The notes under the pieces are model-generated. The model made no database searches. It saw nothing but the letters and a program-made list of their open reading frames with translations, and was not told the origin of the DNA. A stretch of DNA of 12,910 bases from Rhabdothermincola sp036846205 (GTDB taxonomy: Bacteria; Actinomycetota; Acidimicrobiia; Acidimicrobiales; Acidimicrobilacustridaceae): positions 1 to 12,910 of the forward strand of contig NZ_DAIUCK010000093.1 of assembly GCF_036846205.1 (NCBI RefSeq). The letters run 5' to 3'. The translations under genes were made by a program, and so were the position numbers. Within the stretch, counting starts at the first letter, position 1. The number at the start of each line of letters is the position of its first letter. This document shows positions 6,460 to 12,910 of this stretch, piece by piece.

Positions 6460-7785
6460 TCACCCGCCGGCACGGCCCGCCTCCGTCAGCTCGACGAAGC
6501 GCCGGTAGCGACGATCAGCCGCCTCGGTCCAGGCCCGGTGGGGCTCGACCCGCCGGGCCACCCGTGCCCACCGGCCGGCTCCGGCGGCGGACTCCTCGAC
6601 CCCGGCCGTCACCCGGGCCAGGAACGCGGCCCCGAGCGCACCACCCTCGGGCACCGCCACGACGTCGACCGGCAGGCCGGTGCAATCGGCCAGCGATTGC
6701 ACCCACAACCCAACCCGGGTGCCACCACCGGTGGCCACGATGCGCCGGGCTCTTGCCCCGGCGAGCTCCAGGTGGTGGCGGACCACGAACCCCGACGCCT
6801 CGAACGCGGCCCGCCGGAGCTCGGCCGGGCCATGGGTGAGGTCCAGGTCGTGCAGGGAGGCCCGCCGCGACGGGTCGTGCAGCGGGGTGCGCTCACCCCG
6901 CACGTAGGGCAGCCAGACGGGGACCCGCTCCGGGTGCTGTGCCGGTTCGCGGCTGCGGACCAACAGCCGGTCGGCCCAGTCGAGGAACAGCCCACCGGCG
7001 TTCGACGGTCCACCGACGAGGGTCTTGCCGGGCGCGGTGTGGGGCACGGACCACAGGCCCGGCACCTCGCGCCAGTCGGGCAGCACCGCCCAGGTGATGA
7101 GGGTGGTGCCGAGGATGACCAACACGTCTCCGTCGTGGTCGGCGCCGGCGACGAGCTGCTCGGCGAGGGCGTCGACGGTCCCGGGGCCGACCAGCGCGCC
7201 ACCGACCGAGCCGATGGCCTCGTTCCCCGCCACCACCCGGGGGAGCTGCTGGACCGACGCACCGGCCTCGGCCGCCACGGCCGGGTCCCACGCGGTGTAG
7301 TCGTAGAGGGGGTGGGTGGTGATGGCCACCACCGCGTCGATGGCCCCGATGCCGCACAGGGCGTGGTTCGCCACCGCCTGCGCCGGCCAGTAGCCGTGAG
7401 CCTGCGGCGCCTGCCGCGCGCACCAGCGAAGGAACTGGAGCAGCTCCCCGCTCTCGGCCGGGCTCTTGCCGGTGACCGGCCCGCCCCGCACGTCGCCGTA
7501 GAGCAGACCCGGGGTGAGGGCCCGGCCCCGGCGGTCGACGGCGCACAGCGAAGGGACGAAGGCGGCGACGTTCACCGCGGCCACGTCGAGGCCCGCGCTC
7601 ACCTCCCGATAGGCGGCTCGGACGTTGCGCCGCCAGGCCCGGTCGGCGTCGTGCTCGAAGCGGTCCGGCTCGGGGGACCGAACCTGGTGGACCACCCGAG
7701 CCCGGGCCAGCACGCTGCCGTCGTCGTCGACCGCCACCGCCTTGACCGAGGTGGTGCCGATGTCGAGTCCCACGGTGACCGTCAT
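6460..7785 (-). CDS. FGGY-family carbohydrate kinase (xylulokinase/gluconokinase-like)
   Basis: 441 residues, slightly shorter than the usual 480-510. The N-terminal ATPase-core phosphate loop is TVGLDIGTTSVKAVAVDDDG (residues 3-22). A second-domain block includes VILGTTLITWAV (223-234) and LPYVRGERTP (292-301); the FGGY-C adenosine motif is IVATGGGTRVGLWVQSLAD (349-367), followed by PEGGALGAA (379-387). Asp205 in GTVDALAEQL is a candidate catalytic base. FGGY kinases phosphorylate sugars or polyols with ATP; the substrate cannot be assigned. ATG 7785 has a strong GAGGAGG ribosome site. It is transcribed away from the PaaK-like gene across the second copy of the shared operator. A sugar kinase is unexpected among acyl-CoA enzymes, and no transporter or sugar dehydrogenase accompanies it here. 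Confidence 0.88.
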   Translation of the reverse strand: MTVTVGLDIGTTSVKAVAVDDDGSVLARARVVHQVRSPEPDRFEHDADRAWRRNVRAAYREVSAGLDVAAVNVAAFVPSLCAVDRRGRALTPGLLYGDVRGGPVTGKSPAESGELLQFLRWCARQAPQAHGYWPAQAVANHALCGIGAIDAVVAITTHPLYDYTAWDPAVAAEAGASVQQLPRVVAGNEAIGSVGGALVGPGTVDALAEQLVAGADHDGDVLVILGTTLITWAVLPDWREVPGLWSVPHTAPGKTLVGGPSNAGGLFLDWADRLLVRSREPAQHPERVPVWLPYVRGERTPLHDPSRRASLHDLDLTHGPAELRRAAFEASGFVVRHHLELAGARARRIVATGGGTRVGLWVQSLADCTGLPVDVVAVPEGGALGAAFLARVTAGVEESAAGAGRWARVARRVEPHRAWTEAADRRYRRFVELTEAGRAGG

Positions 7786-7790
7786 CGCCC

Positions 7791-7800
7791 ACCCCTCCTC
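7791..7800 (-). promoter_or_regulatory. Ribosome binding site of the FGGY kinase
   Basis: On the minus strand GAGGAGGGGT precedes ATG 7785, with the GGAGG core about eight bases away. It confirms the start. Confidence 0.65.
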
Positions 7801-7827
7801 CGGCGTGCAGGTCCCGCTCCGCGGTTT

Positions 7828-7849
7828 CCTGACGATGATGTCAGGTTCG
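7828..7849. promoter_or_regulatory. Candidate operator, second copy of TGAC-N6-GTCA, in the kinase/ligase divergent spacer
   Basis: CCTGACGATGATGTCAGG is a palindrome with 6-bp arms and a 6-bp centre, followed by TTCG. It shares TGAC-N6-GTCA-GGTTCG with the site at 4289-4308 in the orientation of the dehydrogenase gene; 11 bases, TGTCAGGTTCG, are identical. A TACGCT at 7854-7859 could be a -10, placing the transcript start at or close to GTG 7868. Confidence 0.65.
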
Positions 7850-7867
7850 AGGGTACGCTACCCACCC

Positions 7868-9181
7868 GTGCCGACCTACCAGCCGGGCGTGCTCGGCCCG
7901 CTCCCCCGCGACCCCGACCAGAAGTTCTGGGACCCCGAGATGCAGACCATGTCTCGGGAGCAGCTCGAGGCGTTGCAGCTCGAGCGGCTGCGCACCCTCG
8001 TGGACCGGGCGCTCACCATCCCCGTACCGCTGTTCGCCCGCAAGCTGCGGGAGGCGGGGATCGAGTCCGGCGCGGACCTCACCAGCGTCACCGACGTCAA
8101 CCTCATCCCCACCACCGTCAAGCAGGACCTGCGCGACGCGGAGGCCGCGCACCCCCCGTTCGGCGATTACCGCTTCACCGATCCCCGGGAGTGCGTGCGC
8201 CTGGGCCAGAGCACCGGCACCACCGGCACCCCGACGATCGCCCTGTTCACCCGCAAGGACATCTGGATCGAATACGAGTCCGCAGCCCGGGTGTGGTGGC
8301 GCAACGGCTGGCGACCCGGCCAGATCGTCACCCACGCCCACCCCGCGTACCTCTATGGGGGTGGGGTGATGCTCTCGGGCAGCCTCGAGTACTTCGGGGC
8401 GCTGAACCTGTGGGTCGCGCCGCCCGACACCGACGAGCTGGCCGAGCAGGGCATCCGCATGTGGCAGCGGGTCCGCCCCGACGTGTCGATGGTGGCGTTC
8501 AGCCTGGGCCGGTTCCAGGAGGTGGCGGCGAAGATGGGCCTCGACCTGGCCACCGACGTCGGCCTGCCCTCGTTCCAGTTCCGGGGCATGGGCGACAAGG
8601 GCATGCCGATGATGACCGCCGGCCTCGAGTGCTACGCCTACTCGTCGGGTCCGTGCGGCGAGGCACCGGGCGGCCACATCCACGAGGACTGGGCCATCGT
8701 CCAGGCCATCGATCCCAAGACCGGCCGCGACGTGCCCGACGGGGAGTGGGGCAACCTGGTGGTCACCACCCTCGACCGGGACAACGGGCTGCTGCGCTAC
8801 GACCTGGAGGAGGCGGCGGCGATCGTGCGCGATCCCTGCCCGTGTGGCGAGACCACCGTCCGGGGGTTCTGGGGCGGGCGGTTCAAGGACTTCCTCGACT
8901 GCCAGGGCCACTACTTCCAGGTCAGCGAGGTGGAGCGGGCGCTGCGGTCGGTGCGCGAGGTGACCGTTCCGTCGCTCGAGTACGTGGTGGTCAAGCCCAC
9001 CGACCCCGACGCCGCGCTGCAGGTGCGGGTCGAGCTCGACCAGGGCGAACCGGCCGAGGTGGCCACCCGGTGCGAGGCGGCGATCCGGGAGCGCCTCGGG
9101 GTCGAGGCCAGGGTGGAGGTGCTGCCTCGCGAGTCCCTCGCCCGCTCCGGCTACAAGGCGGTCCGGTTGGTCGAGCGCTGA
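7868..9181 (+). CDS. PaaK-like phenylacetate-CoA ligase family protein (AMP-forming)
   Basis: 437 residues from GTG 7868, matching the usual PaaK length. Visible motifs are the phosphate loop QSTGTTGTPT (about residues 115-124), DRDNGLLRYDLEEAA, the CPCGE segment typical of the PaaK branch, GRFKDFLDCQGHYFQVSEVE (hinge and start of the C-terminal domain), and SGYKAVRLVE at the end, containing the A10-type catalytic Lys. The enzyme should adenylate an aryl or acyl carboxylate and transfer it to CoA, supplying substrate to the acyl-CoA enzymes nearby. ATG codons at 7835 and 7838 are also in frame but lie inside the palindrome and add a tail with no family similarity. GTG 7868 has no close ribosome site but follows TACGCT by eight bases, suggesting a leaderless mRNA. 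Its 3' end overlaps the FtsK-like gene convergently. Confidence 0.88.
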   Translation: MPTYQPGVLGPLPRDPDQKFWDPEMQTMSREQLEALQLERLRTLVDRALTIPVPLFARKLREAGIESGADLTSVTDVNLIPTTVKQDLRDAEAAHPPFGDYRFTDPRECVRLGQSTGTTGTPTIALFTRKDIWIEYESAARVWWRNGWRPGQIVTHAHPAYLYGGGVMLSGSLEYFGALNLWVAPPDTDELAEQGIRMWQRVRPDVSMVAFSLGRFQEVAAKMGLDLATDVGLPSFQFRGMGDKGMPMMTAGLECYAYSSGPCGEAPGGHIHEDWAIVQAIDPKTGRDVPDGEWGNLVVTTLDRDNGLLRYDLEEAAAIVRDPCPCGETTVRGFWGGRFKDFLDCQGHYFQVSEVERALRSVREVTVPSLEYVVVKPTDPDAALQVRVELDQGEPAEVATRCEAAIRERLGVEARVEVLPRESLARSGYKAVRLVER

Positions 9182-12100
9182 CCGGCGGGCGCGGCACCGG
9201 CCCCCAGGGCGCGGATCCAGGCCGGTGAGGGCACCTGGAAGGGACGGAAGCGCACCACCCGGCCCGCGGCCTCGTCGTACAGCAGGGCCTGGGTGGGTGC
9301 AAGGGTGGCCGCGGCTGGGCTGTCGACCAGGCTGACGGCGTCCTCCGCGGGCATGGGACCCACGGCCCGCAACGTGAACCGGCGCTGGACACCAGGCGCG
9401 AGGCGATCGGCGACCGCGGCGGCCGAGCTGGCCCGGATGATGGTGTGCACCCCCCAGGGCGGGCCGGCCGAGACCAGGGCCTCGAGCAACGCGGTCACCT
9501 CCCCGCCGTCCGGATCGAGGTCACGAGCCAGGTCCACCCCGTTGAGCACCACCAGCACCGGTGGCTCCCCGGTGGAGCGGCCCTGCTTGCGCCGCACGAC
9601 CTCGCGGGCCGCTCGCTCGATGGCGGCGTCGAGCTCACGCGAGCGGGACACCTGCACCCGGGCCAGGGCCCCGAGCGCGGCGAGCAACTCCCCGAAGCCC
9701 GATTCCAGGGGGAGGCAGTCGATCGCCCGGACCTCGAGCTGATGCCCGTGGACCGCGGCGGCGGACAGCAGCGCCGCAGCCAGCATCCCGTGGCCGGCCT
9801 GCTCCTCGGCGGTCACCACCAGCAGGTTGGCGCCGGGCTCCCGCCGGAGCGTCACCTCGACCGGCCCGCCCAGGGTGACGGGCGCGCCCACCCACACGGA
9901 CAGCTCGGCATCGCCGGGACTGCGCTCGCCGCCAGTGCCACCAGCGCCGCCGGCGCTGCCAGGGCCCGCGGCGCGCTCGGTGCCCGCGCTGCGGAGCTGG
10001 TCGAGCGCGCTGGATTCCAACACCGCCGGCGCGGTGCTGGAGACCACCTCGGGCCGCCGGGCCGATCCCCGCTCAGTGGCCAACTCGTCGAGGTCGCGCA
10101 GCTGCAGCAGCCGCTCCCGGGGACTGACCCGGCTCATCCGCAACCGGGTGGGCTCGGTCGAGCCAGGCCGGAGCAGCAGCGCTTCTCCCGTGCCGATGGA
10201 GCGGATCGCCGCGGCCAGGTCCTCACCGGCGCTCGGGGTCGCGAGGGCGGCGGCGTCCGCGAGCACCAGGGAGGTGCCGAGCGCATCGGGCACCCAGGCG
10301 ATGGGCTCGAGCGAGTCGACCACCCGCTCCAGGGCCACCACGTGCAACCCGAGCGCCGGGCCCTCCACCACCAACCGGTTCAGGATCCGCCGGGCGTCAC
10401 GAGCGATGCGGGCCGAGCCGGCGAACAGCCGGCTGGCCCCGGCCACGACCAGCAGCAAGCGGGACAGCGGCCCGCCGGTGGCGGCCCGGAACGCCTCCAG
10501 ATCCCCTCGCTCCAACCCGGCGGCCCGGAGCAGGGTGTCTCGCAGGTCGAGCTCGGCTTCCACCAGCTCGAAGGCGGCCAGCCCCAGCTCAGGGTCCGCC
10601 TCGGTGGCCACCAGCCGGGCGTGCGGCAGCCTCGCCTCCCCGTAGGCCTCCAGGTCGAGCGAGTGGGAGAGGTCGGCGAGGACCAGCTCCACCTCGGCGG
10701 GCTCGTACAGCACGGTGAGCGCGGTGAGGATGGTGTCGAGTGCGTGGTCCAGCTCCTTGCCCGCACCACCGACGACGAGCGCCCCGGGCGCGCCGGCCGA
10801 GTCGAGCCACAGGGTGGCCGGCCGGCGGCCGGCCATCTGCCCCAGAGGGATCGACACCCCGAGCCGGGCGTCCGCGCACCACCAGCTCGACGGGTCCGCC
10901 GGGTCGACGGACCGGCGCACCTGCGGCAGGTCGTCGCGGGCCGCCCGCTGGCGGGCGTGCTCGACCATGGCGAACACCTCGGCGTGACCGAGCGGGGTGT
11001 GCGCCCGGCGCCGGGCGTGCTCGCCCACCAGGGTGACCACCCGCTCGCCGACCCCGGCTGCGGGCCCGTCACCGCCGGACGGTGGGCAGGGCTCGAAGCG
11101 GAACCGCCAAGCGCCGGTGCGGTGGGTGTCGACCGTGAAGCCGCCGGCGTCGTGGCGGCAGGTGCGCAGCCCGGGCAGGGCGGCCTGGCGGCTCCGGGCC
11201 CGTACCGCGGGGTCCCGCAGGACGATGGTGTGGACCCCGCACCGTGGCCCGTTCTCGGCGAGCGGCCCGAGCAGCTCCAGGGCCCGCTCGGTCAGGCCGG
11301 TGGGGTAGTCGGCAATCACCAGCAGACGGTAGGGCTCGATCACCTCACCGAGGTCGAGATGGGCGTCGGTGATGCTCGGGTAGCGGCCCTGCAGGTGGGT
11401 GGCGATGACGTGCTCGACGTGGCGGGTGAGCTCCTCCAGGCATTCCTCGATCTCCTCGGGGGTGACCCGCACGCCGCCGCAGACCAGCGCCGGGTCGAAC
11501 TCGGCCAGGGCCAGGAAAGGGGCGAAGGTGTCCCCGAGGCCTTTGGGGTCGGCGAGCGCCAGGCGGACTCCGCCCGGCGGCACCGCGGCGAGCACCCGGG
11601 TGAGGATGCCCTGCACCCCGGCCACGGCGTCGGCCCGCCGGGTGCCGGTCTCCACCAGCAGGCCCAGCCCGTCGCGTAGCGACCCGAGCCAGGGGATGGT
11701 GGTGTCGGGCAGTTCCTCGTGGACCAGCGCACCGAGCCGGATCCACGGTTGGGGTGCCTCGGTGGGGGTGAGCGAGGCCCACCGGGGGTCGTCCCACGGG
11801 GCGCCCGGCACCGGCAGGGCCTGGGCCAGGCGGTCGAGGTCCCGCTGCAGGATCATGGTGCCGATCTCGAAGCTGGCCCGGGCCTCGGTGCCTTCGGCCA
11901 CCAGCTCGTTCTCGGTCTCGGAGATCAACCGTTGCCGGGTGCGCTCGGCCTCCTGCTCCATGAGCTCCAGCCGGGCGGCCGCGGCGTTGAGCAGCACCCC
12001 GATCTCGGGCAACCGGATGGTCCCGGTGATCCCCCGGGCCAGGCGCAGCTCCTCCTCGAGGCGAGCGATCAGGCGGTCGAAGCCGTCGGGGCGATCCCGG

Positions 12101-12471
12101 TCCTCGGTGCCGAGGGTGGCCGGGCGGGACAACGCGGTCTCGAGCACGTCGGGCTTGCCCTTCCGGGCTGCGAGGTCCCGGGCGTCGCGATACAGCTCGG
12201 CCAGGCGCTGCGTGCCCTGCTCGACCGCGGCCTGCTGGGCCCGCCAGCGGGCCTCGATGCGTTGCTGCTCCTCGGCCTGGTCCCGCTCGAGGCCGGCCAC
12301 GTCCGCGTGGAGGGTGTCGAGCAGGTGCGAGGTCCGCTCGAGCAGCTCGTCCACCACCGCCAGCGGGTCGGCGTCGAGCGCACCGGGCTCGTCCCCCACC
12401 CGTTTGGGGAGCGGGGGGAGCTTCGCGTCGGCGGTGTCAGGGTCGGGCAGGTTGGTGAGCGCGTGGGTCAT
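9151..12471 (-). CDS. FtsK/SpoIIIE-related three-module protein with degenerate ATP sites and N-terminal coiled coil
   Basis: 1106 residues, no membrane segment. Coiled coils are likely at 40-100 and 133-215. Module 1 (about 240-425) has ADPKGLGDTFAPF (307-319), EVIEPYRLLVIADYP (376-390) and CGVHTIVLRDP. Module 2 (about 535-770) has SIPLGQMAGR, then VVGGAGKELDHA (566-577), VELVLADLS, RLPHARLV and LLLVVAGASRLF (672-683). A Gly/Ala linker (833-855) leads to module 3 (about 857-1080), with LLVVTAEEQAGHGMLAAALL, VLVVLNGVDLA (972-982) and GVHTIIRASS. In the family, module 2 normally has a Walker A ending GSGKS and a Walker B ending in DE; here they are GGAGKE and VVAGAS. No module has an intact ATP site, so ATPase activity is doubtful. 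Start ATG 12471 has AGGG upstream. Family members resemble large soluble FtsK-like proteins sometimes found with stress or conflict genes; the function is unknown. It is not the cell-division FtsK. Confidence 0.8.
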   Translation of the reverse strand: MTHALTNLPDPDTADAKLPPLPKRVGDEPGALDADPLAVVDELLERTSHLLDTLHADVAGLERDQAEEQQRIEARWRAQQAAVEQGTQRLAELYRDARDLAARKGKPDVLETALSRPATLGTEDRDRPDGFDRLIARLEEELRLARGITGTIRLPEIGVLLNAAAARLELMEQEAERTRQRLISETENELVAEGTEARASFEIGTMILQRDLDRLAQALPVPGAPWDDPRWASLTPTEAPQPWIRLGALVHEELPDTTIPWLGSLRDGLGLLVETGTRRADAVAGVQGILTRVLAAVPPGGVRLALADPKGLGDTFAPFLALAEFDPALVCGGVRVTPEEIEECLEELTRHVEHVIATHLQGRYPSITDAHLDLGEVIEPYRLLVIADYPTGLTERALELLGPLAENGPRCGVHTIVLRDPAVRARSRQAALPGLRTCRHDAGGFTVDTHRTGAWRFRFEPCPPSGGDGPAAGVGERVVTLVGEHARRRAHTPLGHAEVFAMVEHARQRAARDDLPQVRRSVDPADPSSWWCADARLGVSIPLGQMAGRRPATLWLDSAGAPGALVVGGAGKELDHALDTILTALTVLYEPAEVELVLADLSHSLDLEAYGEARLPHARLVATEADPELGLAAFELVEAELDLRDTLLRAAGLERGDLEAFRAATGGPLSRLLLVVAGASRLFAGSARIARDARRILNRLVVEGPALGLHVVALERVVDSLEPIAWVPDALGTSLVLADAAALATPSAGEDLAAAIRSIGTGEALLLRPGSTEPTRLRMSRVSPRERLLQLRDLDELATERGSARRPEVVSSTAPAVLESSALDQLRSAGTERAAGPGSAGGAGGTGGERSPGDAELSVWVGAPVTLGGPVEVTLRREPGANLLVVTAEEQAGHGMLAAALLSAAAVHGHQLEVRAIDCLPLESGFGELLAALGALARVQVSRSRELDAAIERAAREVVRRKQGRSTGEPPVLVVLNGVDLARDLDPDGGEVTALLEALVSAGPPWGVHTIIRASSAAAVADRLAPGVQRRFTLRAVGPMPAEDAVSLVDSPAAATLAPTQALLYDEAAGRVVRFRPFQVPSPAWIRALGAGAAPAGQRSTNRTAL

Positions 12472-12497
12472 TCGGACCCTGTCCGATACTGCACGGA

Positions 12498-12509
12498 GCC
12501 GATATCGGC
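12498..12509. promoter_or_regulatory. 12-bp perfect palindrome GCCGATATCGGC upstream of the FtsK-like gene
   Basis: The palindrome is centred about 33 bp before ATG 12471, in the 92-bp spacer between the DUF4870 gene and the FtsK-like gene. The element CCGAT recurs at 12483, 12499, 12514, 12551 and 12568. It could be an operator for the FtsK-like gene, but the evidence is only the symmetry and the position. Confidence 0.4.
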
Positions 12510-12563
12510 AGATCCGATGGCCGAGCTGAGTGATTGGCGGACCGGTTCAGCCGATCGCGCCGG

Positions 12564-12910
12564 TCAGCCGATGGCGCCCGGAACCATCCGGATGTTGATG
12601 GGGTACCGGTACCACTCCCCCCGGTTGGCGGCGATCGTCGCTTGGATCATGAACACCAGGGAGGCGATCCACACCACGAAGAACAGCACGAAGCCGATGA
12701 GCACGAACATGAGCACGAAGCAGACCACGTAGGCGATGAACAGCGTGATCTGGAAGTTGAGCGACTCGGCCGAGTGGTGCCGGACGAACGGATCCCGCTC
12801 GCCGTTGACCAGGTAGATCACCAGCGGGGCCAGGAACCCGGCGAAGATCGCCAGCAGGTGCGACAGCATGGCGAGGGTCTTGGGGTCGCCGCCGGAGCCG
12901 GGGGCAGGGG
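12564..12910 (-). CDS. DUF4870 (Tic20-like) small membrane protein, 5' end beyond the window
   Basis: 114 codons are visible and the frame is open to the right edge. The first Met at 12869 is probably internal: the 13 codons before it read PAPGSGGDPKTLA, matching the usual family lead-in just ahead of the AMLAHL block. Two to three membrane segments are visible: LLAIFAGFLAPLVIYLV, then a long hydrophobic run from ITLFIAYVV to SLVFMIQ that probably makes two helices. The family hallmark DPFVRHHSAESLNFQ lies between them. It ends with a basic, polar tail (RGEWYRYPINIRMVP). The molecular function of DUF4870 is not established; the family is distantly related to Tic20. It is on the same strand as the FtsK-like gene, 92 bp upstream, so an operon is possible but not shown. 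Confidence 0.85.
   Translation of the reverse strand, partial: PAPGSGGDPKTLAMLSHLLAIFAGFLAPLVIYLVNGERDPFVRHHSAESLNFQITLFIAYVVCFVLMFVLIGFVLFFVVWIASLVFMIQATIAANRGEWYRYPINIRMVPGAIG

Noticed and set aside
7625..7867. Longer N-terminus for the PaaK-like ligase
   Set aside because: The extra codons overlap the FGGY kinase start and the divergent spacer, and from GTG 7868 the protein already has full PaaK length.
6538..9228. Very long plus-strand open frame (896 codons) across the kinase and ligase region
   Set aside because: It is antisense to the FGGY kinase and out of frame with the ligase; its translation is Arg/Gly/Pro-rich with no family motif, a normal artefact of GC-rich DNA.
9445..11679. 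Plus-strand open frame of 744 codons inside the FtsK-like gene
   Set aside because: Antisense to a protein with clear family motifs; composition is low-complexity Gly/Gln/Arg-rich with no recognisable domain.
9151..12471. Assigning the large protein as cell-division FtsK or type VII EccC
   Set aside because: No membrane segments, no gamma DNA-binding domain, no ESX neighbours, and degenerate ATP sites; only a distant relationship is supported.
1..12910. CRISPR arrays, tRNA/rRNA genes, insertion sequences, toxin-antitoxin or phage genes
   Set aside because: I found no spaced direct repeats, cloverleaf-like segments, transposase motifs or terminal inverted repeats.

Overview
This is a very GC-rich window with dense coding, GTG as well as ATG starts, one-base and 4-bp gene junctions, and several actinobacterial-style lipid-degradation proteins. 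It looks like a chromosomal segment of an actinomycete. The mix of a fused double acyl-CoA dehydrogenase, an Ltp2-like thiolase with a DUF35 partner, an ACMSD-like amidohydrolase and a PaaK-like ligase would suit Acidimicrobiia or a mycolate-type actinobacterium, but nothing here fixes the genus. I see no tRNA, rRNA, CRISPR array, insertion sequence or phage gene.

Left part (1-4273, all on the minus strand, read right to left): a fused two-module acyl-CoA dehydrogenase; a 167-bp spacer holding a perfect 13-bp inverted repeat and a short tandem repeat; then a tight three-gene run of a carboxymuconolactone-decarboxylase-like protein, a DUF35 zinc-ribbon/OB protein and a thiolase-superfamily protein cut by the window edge. 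The thiolase lacks the nucleophilic cysteine and carries tyrosines where Ltp2-type retro-aldolases have them. The likely chemistry is therefore acyl-CoA dehydrogenation followed, after a hydration step not encoded here, by aldol cleavage, as in steroid or branched side-chain degradation.

Middle part (4274-9181): diverging from the dehydrogenase is a translationally coupled pair, amidohydrolase and alpha/beta hydrolase. It converges on an FGGY-family sugar/polyol kinase, which in turn diverges from a PaaK-like AMP-forming acyl/aryl-CoA ligase. Both divergent spacers (4274-4330 and 7786-7867) carry the same palindrome, TGAC-N6-GTCA, followed by the same GGTTCG when read towards the dehydrogenase and the ligase. 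This suggests that one unseen regulator controls all of these transcripts as a single catabolic regulon.

Right part (9151-12910, minus strand): a DUF4870 small membrane protein, entering from the right edge, lies upstream of an 1106-residue FtsK/SpoIIIE-related protein. That protein has an N-terminal coiled coil and three ATPase-like modules, all with damaged nucleotide-binding motifs. Its 3' end overlaps the 3' end of the ligase gene by 31 bp. Functionally this part seems separate from the acyl-CoA genes.

The strongest leads are the shared operator, the apparently ATPase-dead FtsK-like protein, the cysteine-less thiolase with its DUF35 partner, and the unexplained FGGY kinase in an acyl-CoA setting.
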